Shown: piece after piece, positions 32,612-45,270 of the stretch
How positions within the stretch are numbered: position 1 is the first letter of the stretch
How the letters are laid out: the number at the start of each line of letters is the position of its first letter
Assembly: GCA_012064415.1 (NCBI GenBank)
Contig: SSNU01000045.1
Coordinates: 1-64,000, forward strand
Direction of reading: 5' to 3'
Source of the DNA: Gyrodactylus bullatarudis
Lineage: Eukaryota; Platyhelminthes; Monogenea; Gyrodactylidea; Gyrodactylidae
Length of the DNA: 64,000 nt
Notes under the pieces: model-generated
Seen by the model: only the letters and a program-made list of their open reading frames with translations
What the model was told of the DNA's origin: nothing
The model's database searches: none
Position numbers and translations under genes: made by a program

Positions 32612-33256
32612 ATGCCTTTTGGGACCTTTCAAGCCGTGAGGATTCAGATGAAGGTATGTAGAGAGCTAGAACTAAAACTGTATATTTTAGTTAATTTTAT
32701 ATTTTCAGAATTCACAATGACAGATAGAGGAAAAAAAATTGCTCGTCACAGATTATTTTTATTTATCAGATTATATCTTAATTCTATTTTATCAGAAAGA
32801 GTTTCGAATATTTTTTTCAATCGTTCCTCAATCGACGCTGAGTGTTCCTTGAATATGACGTGCTGTGAAGAAAAAATGGTCCAAAAAACATCTGGAAACG
32901 TTGAAGTAGGCACCAACGTTAGAGTAACTGATGTGGACAAAAGTCAAATAGATGCAGCAAATATCATAGGAGTAATCAAAAGAAGAGACAAACGAGGTTT
33001 CTATGAAATAGGATCTAGAGCAGGAACTTTTAAAGGTCTTTTCGGCAGAGGACAGTTTGATAGACTAAAGCATGAATGTCTGCGATTAGAAGAAGTACTT
33101 ATTAAAGTAATCTCCTTGAAAGGAGCTTACTCGGAGATTATCATGCTGTGTGACGTCGAAAATCTGAAAGAGTCAGAACTTGAAGGCTACAGAATAAATA
33201 AAAAATGTGGAAGACCATGTAAAAGCCGTAATAAATCAAAAGCTGAAAAAATGTAA
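32612..33256 (+). CDS. C-terminal domain of KRBA2/GINGER-type integrase protein
   Basis: An open frame with ATG at 32612. From about residue 85 it reads EEKMVQKTSGNVEVGTNVRV, TDVDKSQIDAANIIGVIKRR, DKRGFYEIGSRAGTFKG and LFGRGQFDRLKHE. This is the SH3-like/linker domain that follows the integrase core in GINGER/KRBA2-type proteins ('vGd.V.vpvp.vDrg..d..Ni.GvI....d..Y.igt..GilkglY.rnqF'). It ends in a basic tail (CGRPCKSRNKSKAEKM) in place of the usual Cys cluster. The first 80 residues (32612-32850) do not resemble the family and may be intronic. With 31655-32010 it probably formed one gene. The region between (32010-32610) has a candidate intron character and no clear coding. Confidence 0.6.
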   Translation: MPFGTFQAVRIQMKVCRELELKLYILVNFIFSEFTMTDRGKKIARHRLFLFIRLYLNSILSERVSNIFFNRSSIDAECSLNMTCCEEKMVQKTSGNVEVGTNVRVTDVDKSQIDAANIIGVIKRRDKRGFYEIGSRAGTFKGLFGRGQFDRLKHECLRLEEVLIKVISLKGAYSEIIMLCDVENLKESELEGYRINKKCGRPCKSRNKSKAEKM

Positions 33257-34560
33257 TGAAATTCAGTGTTCAATATAATTATTGCGTGTTATTTATAAAA
33301 AGTATTTTCTTTTGAAAATTTTTATCGGAAATTTTTTTCCTTTGGGGTGATTCTTGCAAATTTTTGGGGAGATTTTTGGAAAAAAAAATTTTCTTGGGGT
33401 GATTTTTGGAATTAACCCTTTTAAATTATCTTGACTATTGATATTAACCAGGATCCCCCTTACAGTATAATGCCTAGTTTGATTAAATTTGTATGTTTTG
33501 ACAACATCATCTCATAATTTGGAAAAAGTTTGACTGATTAATTTCCTGAGTAATTACAGACAGATTATAATAATTATAATTATTAACATAAATTTAGTTA
33601 TTATTCTTGTAATTGTAGCTCATGAAAATAAAACCCACTAACATTTATGACAAAGATTATGCAAATTAAGAAATCTAGTTATCGAATGATATGGTTAGTC
33701 GATTTATTTACCGGCTAAGAAATTAATCCTGATCTTATCATTTCGTACTCATTATATCCATAATTGCTGTCTCTAATGTCATGGATTTTCTAGATATTTT
33801 CTTAACTTTTTTATAATTTGAGATCTCTAAAGACTGATGAAACTGATGATAAAAATATCCTCATTTCTTAATACTCTAGGTTAATTACAGTCATTTTACG
33901 AAATTAGTGGACAATTTTTCGATATTATAGGATTCGTTGACAAAATTAGTGGACAAGTTCCCAAAACCATCTTTCAACAAAAGGGAGGTCTCAAGGGAAA
34001 CATAGTTTAGCTTACTAATTAGACCCGTAGATTTTCTCAACACAAGTTAATTCAGGATGATTAATAATTGATTATGGTTTGCGAATACAACTGTAATTGA
34101 AAAATAAATGATTTTTTTCGTGGCTTATTTATGTGAGGATTACAATTAACTCCATATAAGATCTTTATTACTTTTACTCTTATCTAATTGTTATTATCGA
34201 TGAACTTTTTCTTTCATCTTAAATGAAAATTAAAACGTCTGTTGAACTTTTAAACGGAAGGAAGATTATTATAATAATTATTATCGTATAAAGATTAATA
34301 TGTCCTACATAAAGTCCGAGGATAATTCACTTATATTATATTCAAACAGACTCAAACAACTTGAATTCATATTGATTTAGTGTATAGATGATCTATAATT
34401 ATAATACACATTCGCTGAAAATGAAGTTATCGAATAACATTTATTCTCTAGATTCTCGTTTTCTTGATTTGTAAACTAAACCCAATCGACATGATTTTTT
34501 CTCCGTATAGTCAGGAATAAGATTAATTTTTGAATTCCAAAAAAAGCCTATCTGACCAAA
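33257..34560. other. AT-rich spacer without recognised genes
   Basis: Contains two copies of 'aaattagtggacaa' (33901-33914, 33941-33955) and, at about 33994-34027, an inverted copy of the repeat seen at 3654-3685. No genes. Confidence 0.4.
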
Positions 34561-35310
34561 ATCTGGCCGTTTTTAGAATTTTGAAAACGCATCAAATTTC
34601 CACTTTTTAAAATTTCTAGCCCAAGATTTTTATCGATCTCGTGTAGTGCTGATACTTAATATTATCATTAGACAAAGAATTCAAAATTTAGCCATTAAAG
34701 TTGAGAGAAACCTATTATTTTGAAGAAAAAGTTCAACCTCTGAATAATTTTCCTTTGTGACAATCAAAAAATTAAAGTGGTTTGATTTCTCACAATAGCG
34801 AGGAATTCCTCCGAACTTCTGCAGCCGAATTCGAATTCTTCGTCTAATCTTGATCCCGAATACAAACATTGAACTGCCTTAAATTTTCGAAATCGATAAA
34901 AATTTTTGGAAAGTTGAAAAACTTGAAATTCAAACACGGCCTGGCTTTTGTCGAACATTTCCTTTAATTTCTCCATTTTAAAGCTAATTGATAAAGATTT
35001 AATAAATATTACTACTCATGTTGGCTGGTCATTTTTCAAATTCCCATTTGGCCCCAAAATCCCACTTTTCGAACTTGAAGCTGAAAAATATTTTTGATCT
35101 GAATGTGGGAGAGTGATCAAAACAGTTTTTTCAAGATCAGGATTAGACAAGAAAATCAATTCATCTTATGCATAATCACATTATCGTTTGAGAGTGGAAA
35201 TTCGATTTCTTTCCAACTTTAGAATCTACAACTCGTTGGCACATTTCATACTGGAATCCAAAAATTAATCTTTTGAAAATAATTCCCATCTTCATGTAAA
35301 TTAGGTTAAT
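34490..35310. repeat. MITE family X, diverged copies
   Basis: A foldback arrangement: 'tctccgtatagtcaggaat' and 'gattttggcc' type sequences on the left, and 'aaattcccatttggccccaa' and 'gtgggagagtgatcaaaac' on the right. It matches 40600-40940 well. ORFs predicted here are translations of the repeat. Confidence 0.5.
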
Positions 35311-35579
35311 TTTGAATCAATTTCAAACTTTTATCATTGTTTTTTGTTCATGAGTGAAGTTATTCGTAAAAAATATTTTCAGCAGCTGAATATTGAATGA
35401 TCTGGATGAGATTTTTTTTCTGGATAATAAAAAATTTTCATGTCGAAAAATTGCATTAATGCGATGCTAAGGAATATTTATTCTCATTTGTTAAACAAAA
35501 CAAATTATTTTTATAGATTTATGAAAAAATCCATTCCCTTTTAACGAATCGCCTATCGTAAAATAAAATATTTTAAGTA

Positions 35580-35930
35580 ACATTACTCCACCAAATTTCG
35601 CTTCAAAATATCTATGCATCCTATTTTAAGAAGATGAAAAAAATGTGGATAAAAATTTTTTTAATGTTTTAATTTCGGGATTTTAACTTGAATTAGCGTT
35701 ATTTATTCCTGTAAGAGATGAAATTTCTCTCATTTTCCATGGATATAACCATTTTAATAGGTCAATAACGTTTTCTATTAAAAAATTGCCACAATTTTGT
35801 TCTTATTATTACAGAACGATAAAAAGATAATTTGGACTTAAATTCAAATGGATGATGTAAAAGATTAATTTATCAAATCGATAGATGATTTTAGCAATTT
35901 AGGAAAATTTCGTTCAAGTCTAATAAATAT
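35580..35930. repeat. MITE family Z, diverged copy
   Basis: 'ccaccaaatttcgcttcaaa' followed, after an AT-rich loop, by 'atcgatagatgatttt.gcaa' and 'aaatttcgttcaagtct'. The terminal arms are partly eroded. Confidence 0.5.
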
Positions 35931-36691
35931 TGGGATATTGACAAAAATGCATATATGGGTGGGCTGATTGACAAAATAGATTAGTATTTTCACGAATTCA
36001 ATAGATGTATACTAAGGATAGGTTTTTCAATTATAATATGCTCAATTTAATTTTCCCTGATTAAAAATGTGGTTCAGGATGAATTTTTAGTTCGAAATAT
36101 TTAAATTTTTATCCAAAATTATTTTCTGTTAAAGTGGCATTAATAGTGTCAAAGTTACATTTTTTGTCATAAATCTCTCAAATTTTATCTTATTACTTCG
36201 AAGATTTACAGGTTTTGGTAGAAATAGTTGATCCATGAGACTTATTTTACTTATACTATATTGAAAAATGATTGGGAGAGAAATATTTTAGCTTCTATCA
36301 CGAGAAAATGGCCAAAATTGATTGAGCAAATTTATCAACACGTTAATTTTAATACAAAATCATTGTTTCTATTGCAACCAGCTGTTAAATAGGTTTTGGT
36401 GCATATGTTTCATACATCATTCAAATTCTCCTGAAGAGACCATTCAGATTCTGACCCAGGGCTAAGTATCGAAAATTTGCAAAATCTATTATCAAATGTT
36501 AAATAGTTTTTTTCACAAAATGTATTGGTGTATTCTCAATTAATGTATGCCAATTTACCAGCCGCCCTAAAGTTATTTCGCAAATGGAAAACGTTTTTAA
36601 TCCTATTTCGTGTTTTTTTGAGGGGTAAATTGGCATAAATTTATTGAAAAAACCTATTTATGAATAAGCACAATGTAGAAATTACAGTGTC
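35931..36691. other. AT-rich spacer without recognised genes
   Basis: Nothing coding or repetitive recognised. Confidence 0.4.
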
Positions 36692-36892
36692 TTTAGACAT
36701 TAAACCTACTAGCAAAGTGTGGTCACTGGTTATTACTATATCCATGGGAATCTAACTTGATGGAGATTGTCTTCTCAAACCTAGATGTTAGAATTCGGAT
36801 AAGAAAGTGTCAATTCCATAAGAGAGTCAAATAGTATTCAACTCATAGTAATAACCAGTGACCACACTTTGCTAGTAAGTTTAATGTCTAAA
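36692..36892. mobile_element. Foldback element with 48-bp arms
   Basis: 36692-36739 and 36845-36892 are reverse complements with one mismatch ('gcaaagtgtggtcactggtt' on the left). The 105-bp loop shows no coding sequence. Probably a small MITE. Confidence 0.65.
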
Positions 36893-37580
36893 AACCTATT
36901 TATTTTTAGTAAATACCCCCTCATTGTATATGTTACAGAGAATCTAGAAACTGATGTTAGTCTCAAGACTATCGGGGAGTCTTGAGACTCGCAAGTTAGC
37001 TAGGGAGCCTGTAAACTCAGTTTCCAAAATCCCTACTCGAGTTATTCATATTTACAGGGAATCTAAAAACTCAATGGAGTCTGAAGAATCCCTAGGGAGT
37101 TTAGGAACTTAAAAATAAGCTGAAAATTTAGATATTCAATATATGAACATTAACTATTATATTTTAAATGAAAACATTATATTGATAATAAAACATATGA
37201 TACCTGAAAATAATATTAAATATTAATGAATACAAGGTGATGTGAGATTTTTATAAAGTCCATAAAGTTCAACTGATCTTGATCCCCAAACAAGTAAAGG
37301 CAGCACACCAACCCAATGCACCTCAGCAGAATCCGGTTCAATGACAATTCTTAATATCAGGTGTTCTAAAAGGGAACTAAGAACTGAAATTAGTTGATTC
37401 TTAAGTTCTCACAGATTTAAAGTTAAACTTTCATGAACATAAAAGGACTTATTCACTCAAGAAGAGATTTTGTGTAATCAAGCTTAGATCTTAGGTGAGA
37501 TGACATCTTGAGTTAAATAAAACGTTTTTTTGCATTTGCACTTAATAAAAACACATTTTGTTTTGCGATCACATCGAATG
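36893..37580. other. Spacer with short hairpins
   Basis: A perfect 11-bp stem (GTCTCAAGACT...AGTCTTGAGAC, 36961-36989) and several related 'agggaatctaaaaactc' type repeats to 37110. No genes. Confidence 0.4.
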
Positions 37581-37589
37581 AACCCTTTG

Positions 37590-39985
37590 GCCATTAACTG
37601 AAGCGAAGCAAAGGTTAAAGAGAAGCGGACCGATGATTGACCCTTGTGGAACACCCGAGTTGATGGGTTGTATATCACTGGACAAGAAGTTATTTGCAAC
37701 ATATTGGCTTCTATTGGCTAGTAGGTTGAGGGTCAAGTTAATGATATATGGATCAATTTTATTTTCAATAAGCTTATCTCCGATAAACGAAAATTTTAAT
37801 TTATCGAAAGCTTTGGAAATATCAATGTAAAAAACAATGAAAGTTTCTTTAGATTTTAAGAGAGGTTTAGTGTAGTTTAAAAATTCTAACAAGTTAGAGG
37901 AGGTACTCTTACTAGATAGGAACCCATGTTGGGATTTATCAGGAAAGGGGTGGGGCAGATTAGTAAATATTTCTTTGGTTAAAAAACGATCGATAATGGA
38001 CAAGAATATATTGAGTGAAGATATGGGACGCAGATCAGATAGGTTGGAGTAGCTCTTAGATTTAGGAATCGGCGTGATTTTAATGGTAAGCCAATCATCA
38101 GGTATGAAATTGGAAGCGATGCAACGGTTTATGAAACTGACTAAAGATATTAAAAATTTACTAGGCATGGCTTTTAAAAGTGAAAAGGAGTTGAAATGTG
38201 AGTCAAGACGGTGCGGCATTTTGCAATTGTCAAAAATATCGTATAAGTCATTTAGAGAAATAAACGGTGCAGCTTGAGTCACAGGTAGAAATTCAATATG
38301 TTCAAGTTTGTTAAAATTACTGGTGAAATAGTTGTTTATAAGCTTGGCGAATATCTCATTGGAGAAGGCCGTAAAATTACTTATACTTGAAAGTTTGTTG
38401 ATGTTAAGGAGTTTGCGAAATTTGTTCCATCCCCTTTTGGGGTTGGAGCTAAGATCGGACAGGACGTTAGACTCAAATTTCTTTTGGGATATGAAATCAA
38501 TCTTTGTTGAATCTTTGAAAATTTTATTCGAGTTTATAGTGTTACGAGTCGATTCTGTGATTAGGGAGTAGAATAATTTTGATTTGAAGTTATCACCTTT
38601 GAAAAGATCAGGCAGAAAAACTTCAATTAATTTGGAACAAGTTTTAAAATCCACTACTTTTTTTATAGTTTTATAGAACATAGCATGATTCGATAGCGCA
38701 ATTTTAAAAAATATAATTTTATGATCCGAAAAAGGGACTGATTGGGTTGTTGAGGAATGAAAAACGTTGGAGAGAATCAAGTCCAATATATTAAAATTCC
38801 GAGTGGGGGATTGAACAATTTGGTGAAGTTTGAAATCAGAAATTAATTTACCATAGGAGGAGGGAATAACAGGATAGTTATTCTCTGATAGGAAATTAAA
38901 ATCACCCAAGATAGTTAACTTGCTACCCGAGACAGCTAATGAGGTGATATGTGTTAATAAAATATCATCAGAGACGTAATACTTGGAACTTAATGGGGGA
39001 CGATAAATTGGGCAAAAAACTGAGTTGATTATTGTTTAACTCAATGATTACTTTTATATGTTGAAAGGGGAGACAACGGGTGCTCGAGGAAATGATTTTG
39101 ATTGAAGAATGAATGTAAACTCCGACTCCTCCACCAACTGAGTCCAACCTGTCAGCCCGAAGAAATAGATAGTCAGGAATGTTTATCATAGAATCAGAAA
39201 TATCAGGCTTTAACCAGGTTTCAGTAATGAAAAACATAGAGGGTTTAAAAGACGTAATAATATTTTTTAAATTAATAAAAGTATTAGTTGAGAGGATAGA
39301 CCTAGTATTAATAAGAAAGAATCCAGAATGGTCAACGAAAAAAATTTTCAGACTCACTTTGGATATTTTGGAGACATAACCCAGAATTAGAAACAGGAAC
39401 TGAGAGTGGAGGGTAAATTGACTCATTCATACATGAGGAACATTGTACATCACAGGAAAATTGACCAACGTGAGGCAGATTTAGATCGACGTTGTCAATT
39501 GCGGAATCGTCTGTGGAGTGTGATAGGGAGAAATTGGCTCTCTTATCGTTAGACTGGATCGGGCAATAAATTTTTCTCTCCATTTGTGAGGAGTTAATAG
39601 ATTCATTTGGAGAGGAGCTGTTAAGAGTAACAACAGATCCCTGAGTGTTAAGATCAATAGCAGGGACAGAATTGGAATTATGTTTTGGAGAATAAATAAC
39701 TTTTTTCAAGTGACAGGGGAAGATTCTAGAATGGATTCCCGACAAGTATAAAACTTTTTAGACTTAGAATAATGAATAAGTTGGTGAAGGAGGGTCTCCT
39801 CTTAAAAATAATCCGAATAGACGATGAACCAAATTCATCCTTGATCATAAAAAATTTGTACGATAATTTGCCAATAGAGTCAATAATTTTTTTGGCTTGA
39901 GAGATGTTGATATTGAATCCTTTGTGAACTTGTTGACAAGATTGAATGACAAAGACATATCATTCTTTCTGCTCATTGGTTGAAA
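37590..39985 (-). pseudogene. Non-LTR retrotransposon (CR1/Jockey-like LINE), 3'-truncated
   Basis: Minus strand, 5' to 3'. ORF1-like end (39985-39332): QAKKIIDSIGKLSYKFFMIK, then a Ser/Asn-rich tail containing FSCDVQCSSCMN. Endonuclease N-part (39426-38968): TRSILSTNTFINLKNIITSF, FITETWLKPDISDSM, LFLRADRLDSVGGGVGVYI. A 1-nt frameshift in a T run at about 39010. Endonuclease C-part (ILGDFNFLSEN; SDHKIIFF) and reverse transcriptase in one long frame (38909-37569): LTIKITPIPKSKSYSNLSDL then RPISSLNIFLS, FIVFYIDISKAFDKL (first catalytic Asp) and INSGVPQGSIIGPLLFNLCF. The copy ends there, before the YADD/FADD motif, so it is 3'-truncated. Inactive. The 56.85-kb LINE fragment supplies the type of sequence missing here. 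Confidence 0.8.
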
Positions 39986-40489
39986 TTATATTCCGGGACT
40001 GATAAAAAACTGTGACTCTTCAATTTTAGTTCCTCTCGTCATGTTTTGGTCCATACTCAATGAGTATTACTCATATAAAGCACTTCTCAACAGACCAAAT
40101 CTTTATCAAATTCGGAGTAATTTCTGCTAGAAAAAAGGTTCTATATTGATATCTATAGCGAATCTTGCTATACTCAACACATTTTACACTCATTGTATCT
40201 CGGGGCTACAGCCACTGTGGATCAGTAGATATGCTTCCATTATAAAAATTTATAATTGGATTAAAAAAAGAAGAAAATATCAGAGATTGTAAAATTTTCA
40301 TCATAATATACTCATGAGTATTTAATTAATATTTATATATGAAATCTTATTTATGAGGACTACTTATGTATGCCGCTATTTTTCGAAATTAATTCATTCA
40401 AATCTTTCTAATGAAAGAATCTGCTTCTATATTCTTGAGCAGATGTAGATTATGTATAGAATCAATACTATGGATTGTCCATTTTTATC
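39986..40489. other. Spacer without recognised genes
   Basis: 'ctcattgtatctcggggctacagccactgtggatcag' type sequence (40185-40225) recurs at 41200-41275, so part of it is a dispersed repeat. No genes. Confidence 0.4.
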
Positions 40490-41148
40490 GATTCTCTAGG
40501 GATGAAGATTATGAATTTCCACTTACCATTTGAAAAAAAATTCTGAAAAAAATTTCATGAAAAAAATATGGGCAATTTTCAAATTCCCATTTGGTGCCAC
40601 AATCCCACTTTTCGAACTTAAAGCTGAAAAATATTTTTGATCTGAATGTGGGAGAGTGATCAAAAATTGATTTTCAGAATCAAGATTAGATATTAAAGCT
40701 GTATATCACCGTAAAATTATCGACAGTTTTCTCATTTTCGAGAGATTTTGAATTATCGAAAGTTCCTCGATTTTTAAGTAGTGAAAAGGATCAAAAAATT
40801 CCGCTTCCAAACGATAATGTGATTATGCATAAGATCAGATTCAGTTGAATTGATTTTCTTGTCTAATCCTGATCTTGAAAAAACTGTTTTGATCACTCTC
40901 CCACATTCAGATCAAAAATATTTTTCAGCTTCAAGTTCGAAAAGTGGGATTTTGGGGCCAAATGGGAATTTGAAAAATGACCAGATGTTTTTCATATAAA
41001 TAATTTTTTGTTAGAATTATTTTCTGCAAATAGTAAAAGTGGGCAACATGAGTAGGATTCCAGAAAATCTTTAAATCGAATTCTTGATGAAAAAATCAAG
41101 ATTTCTGTAAAAATCATAGATTCCCAACTTCATATCAATTAGCTTTAA
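40490..41148. mobile_element. Foldback MITE family X
   Basis: The left arm 40500-40690 and right arm 40880-41148 are inverted copies ('aaattcccatttgg.gccaca/aa', 'cgaactt.aagctgaaaaatat', 'gatctgaatgtgggagagtg'). The right end is 'cttcatatcaattagct'. Non-coding. Confidence 0.65.
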
Positions 41149-42177
41149 ATAACTATCAATCCTTAGAGATTGAAGGAATTCAATATCGATTTTTTATGCT
41201 CATTGTATCCAAATCTGGATTCCTACAATGCACTTATCTCGATCTCGGGGCTACAACCACTGTTGATCAGAAGATATGCTTTCATTTTTGAAAATTTCAT
41301 TAACTCGTTCACTTCCTTCTCGTATAATTTGAGGAATAAAAACTATAACGATCATATTTTATTGTCGTCTCTTAGATACTAAATTCAATCTTTCAGATGG
41401 TGATAACCTCCATGATCTTAAATCTATTATGTTCTGTTTTGAATCAAAAGATTGATTATTCCAAATCTCTTCTATACTCTTGATAACAATTATAAAACCT
41501 TGAATACAGTTGGTCTTTGAATTTCATTTCTTCAGATTGATTTTAGTCAACTGACTATGTAATTGCACCAAAATAGTTTGGACTTATTAAAGTCTATTAT
41601 ATGATCCAGATTAAAGAACTACAACTATTATATTTTTAAGAAAAGACCAATACAAATCAAAAGACAACATAGTCAGCAAGTCAATCCATGCCGAACAGCT
41701 ATGAAGAACTATATGGCTCAAAATTATTCATTTCAACAACTTATTAAAGTAAAGATATTTTTGATGGAAAAGATTAGTAAAAGCATTTAAATTCTCATAT
41801 TCGAATCATACTTGTTGTAATTGGATAGTTATTCTTAAGAGTTATACATAAAAATAATGAAGATTCCATCTAAAACTCTTGAGAAAAAGAAATTTAATGA
41901 TTACTAAAAAATATCATTTTACATGGATAAGAGGAAACGAAATCATTATTATTAGAGTTTCATCCTTTTTTCAAGAGTTTCTAATTATAAATGCCCCCCT
42001 GTTATGAAAACTTTTGTTTGCTGTTTCCTAATAACTTTGACTTTACATGATTTTCTAAAAAAAACTTGTATGATTAGATGATCGGGCTTTTATTTGAAAA
42101 AAAACGAATTAATTGAAAAATCGATCTTAATTCTATTCAGTTTATGAAAGTCGATATCTATCGATTACACACCTAGT
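41149..42177. other. Spacer with repeat family W fragment
   Basis: 41646-41730 ('gaccaatacaaatcaaaaga' through 'catgccgaacagct') matches 51815-51895 and, inverted, 51118-51184. No genes recognised. Confidence 0.5.
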
Positions 42178-42480
42178 TAATATGAAGATGGGAATTTATG
42201 ATTTTTACAAAATTCTTAATTTTTTCATCAAGAAATCGAATTTGATCAGCATTTTTTGGTATCTAGATCATGAGGCCCTCTTTCAAAATACTGAGAAAAA
42301 ATAAATTTTTAAGGAAAATACGGCATATTTGAAATCTTGAGGTAACGCCAAATTCCATTTTTTTCACTTTGGGTTGAAATTTTTTGCTGATTTCAATGTG
42401 AGAAAGTGATCAAAAGTCGATTTTTAGGATCACAATAAGACAAAAAACGAGGATCATCATAAAAATTTTGATAAATGATT
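42178..42480. repeat. MITE family X, left arm
   Basis: Matches 30450-30770 ('atatgaagatgggaatttat', 'ggaaaatacggca', 'acaataagacaaaaaacgag'). Confidence 0.65.
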
Positions 42481-42515
42481 TATACAAACAAGGGAACAGG
42501 TAAAGAGTTTTCAAT

Positions 42516-42592
42516 GTGCCCGGTGTGGGAGGGAACCTTGGATAAGAATAAGAGGGTCCGAATGAAAGGTGAGAGAGATACCACTACGGGAT
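42516..42592 (-). repeat. tRNA-derived SINE-like sequence
   Basis: Reading minus: a GTAGTGGTATCTC D-arm-like part (A-box region) through GGTTCCCTCCC to CACCGGGCAC. The 3' ACCGGGC can pair with the GCCCGGT start seen in the copy at 30285. About 77 nt, tRNA-sized, but the T-loop (GGTTCCCTCCC) is not canonical, so a functional tRNA is unlikely. Confidence 0.4.
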
Positions 42593-42614
42593 TATATTTA
42601 TCTGCGTAAGGCTA

Positions 42615-42965
42615 GTTATTATGAAGATGAGAATTTACTAGTTTTAAAAATAAAATAAAATATTTTTCTCTGGAAAGTCAGGAATGAGCCCATGAGTTGT
42701 TGGAAAAATTCAATTCGATCAAAATTTAGGCATTTTTTGAATTTTTTTTGAACAAACTTTCCACTTTTTCGAAGATTCAAAGCAATTAGATACTGAAATT
42801 TTGGATCATTATAAAAAAAAGAATTCGAATTTGGCCATTCGAGAGAAACTCGCCATCTATAAGATAAAGTTAAAATTATAAATTCTAGATCATTTTCCTT
42901 CGTGATAAACGAAAAACTCAAATGATTGGCAAGTCGAATTTGTGTGAACTTTTTGGATTTGAATT
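42615..42965. repeat. MITE family X, diverged subfamily
   Basis: 'tatgaagatgagaattta', 'tttctctggaaagtcaggaatga' and related blocks match 34490-34560. The minus ORF of 100 codons here is a translation of the repeat. Confidence 0.45.
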
Positions 42966-45119
42966 CTTTTTCATATCAAGGTTCATTAACGGAAGAATGA
43001 AATGAAGTGATGGTCTGAAATTTTGGGCAAATTTGTGTTTTGGCCAATATCTCAGCTTGTTGGGGCTCTAGCATTATTTTAAGGTTAGATTAGTGATCAG
43101 CATAAAATTATGAACCAGCAAGTAGGTTGAAAAATTTGTTACATCTTTATTAATTATCAGAATAGAGTAATATACCTATTTTTTCAACAGATTTGATATC
43201 AAAAAAACCTCTTTCTTATTTAAATCGATAATTTTGTATGATAACTATTTTTATTCAAGTTTCTCACCAAGTTTTGTATCAATTCTAAGTATTTTTTTCT
43301 CTTAGTCGTCTCGAAAAGGTTAATAAAGACCTTAGCAGATAAAATATTCTAATTTTGCTTTTTACTTTTATTTAGAATGATTATAAGGAACGTTTTAAAC
43401 ATTTCTTTTGCAAGAAATGAGTCCTCTATAAGCAGGACTGTTTGATTGATAAATGACGAAGCATGGAGGATATAATTAAATTTGTTTTTCTCTCATTTAG
43501 AAAAACTTTGAAATAACTTAATAAATAACTTGCCTTCACTTTTTAATTATCAAGAGAATAGAATCTATAGAAATAACTAGATGAAAGAAAATTAAATCAA
43601 AAGAACAAAAATCAATGGATCAAATAAAAATTATTATTTTGTTCTTAAAAATGATAAGAGTTTTAAACGCTAGAAAATGAAATTTTTACACGAAAGTAAC
43701 ATGCAATCATTTTTTTCTCGTTGTTTCAATCTCCACTGTTTTTTTCGAATTATTTATTCTATGTAACATTTCTATTCGATATACAATAAAATCTACTAAA
43801 GGAACTTGATCACGCAAAAAAACTGAAAATGATTCAACAACGCTTATTTTTATAAAAAATTTTAAGTCCCACTTGATTTCAAGTTAGAAGAGCATTCTAA
43901 CTGTAAATAAACAAAAATTAATTTATCTGCGAGGATAAAATTAAAATGCACTAAGAACCTTTCAAGATTTCTTACACTAACCATATTAACTAGAGTCTGA
44001 CTGATCCCTCAGAATTGCAGCAGCATCATAATGAACTTTGATATCAGAATAGGAATACAAAATTAAAAATCGATTTCATGTCAAGGCGTGAATTTATCTG
44101 ATATTTAATGCATTGGATATTTATAAAAAGTAATTTCCATTAAAGTTGGCATTCTTTTTTTCATAAAATTTAATCGTATTAATTTTGACTAAGTTATTAA
44201 AAGCGTAAAATAAGTGAATCTTGAATGCCCACTGGAGATAAATTTTTCTGTCATTAGGAGCGCAAACGTTGGAAAAGTTGAAATTTGGTGCATTTTTTAA
44301 GTTGAAAAATTGCCAGATTTTAAGATTTTTTCGACTTTTTTTAAAAATTATTGATCTATAATTTCAACTTTATTTACATTTGAGAGTTTTAAGGTATTTA
44401 TTACATGGTGTTACTCATGAATAGGCTAAATGGAAAACTCCCTATGCATATTATGAAATCATGCCCTTTAACAACAAAATCTGGAAAAAGCATTCTAGCT
44501 TATTCGAATTTGGAAAATTTTGAAATTATCCAATGAATTTCAAAATATTTGTATATATAATGTGTAAAAAACTTAAACACTATTAATATTGCCGGCCAAA
44601 TCCTGCCTAAAGATTTAATGATCGTAAAATAAAATTAAAATCTTTGATCATCTCGATAATCATTCAGTGAAATATATGAAGTTATAAGTTAAAATTGAGA
44701 TAAATTTTGTGATCTTCATAATCAAAATTTAATTTAATCTTTAAGAAAAATCTCTTGAATAACTTACAAAAAAACACATGCAAAGCAGGAGAGCGTAAAA
44801 AAATTATGAAATGAAAAAGAATACATGAGAATACGTATTATGGGAAAGTAGAAGCTTAATTCTAATCGAATAACTTTTTTGGGTTTTAAATTGAATTTTT
44901 TTATTTTTACAAAATTTGAATTATCTGATGATTTGACTAATCTTAAATTGGTCATGTCTCTCATCGGACTTAAAATTGATCACTCTAAGTCTTTGCTTTA
45001 TTCTTATCTTCACTAACCAGATGATTTTCGAATTTCTTGCAGACCCTAGTCTTCATGTTACATTATTGATTTAACTTTTTATAATGGAAAAGATAAATTT
45101 CACCATTTAATTTCAGTAT
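42966..45119. other. AT-rich stretch without recognised genes
   Basis: About 2.1 kb in which I see no gene, RNA or clear repeat, apart from a short X-like piece at about 44270-44340. Confidence 0.4.
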
Positions 45120-45270
45120 TTTTACTTTAATGTTTCTTATTTTGGATTGTAGTTCCTGTGCTGAGCCATGAGCTCTACATTGATCAAGGAATAAAACTAT
45201 CTTCCTGTCCCTGTCCCGGGATAAAGATCTATCTCAAGCTAATAAATGCTTGGTGAAAATTTAAGTTGTC
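45120..45270 (-). pseudogene. pogo-type transposase fragment
   Basis: On the minus strand: SLSRDRDRKIVLFLDQCRAH then GSAQELQSKIRNIK. This is the same block as LSRKILLKDRKIVLFLDQC in the 6.1-8.1 kb element. It carries the second catalytic Asp and a stop upstream. About 45 residues remain. Confidence 0.65.

Noticed and set aside
37633..38571. Several plus-strand ORFs (37633, 38074, 38332)
   Set aside because: They are antisense shadows of the minus-strand LINE reverse transcriptase frame.
42516..42592. Functional tRNA gene
   Set aside because: The T-loop is not canonical, the 5' acceptor strand is missing in this copy, and no clear anticodon arm could be drawn.
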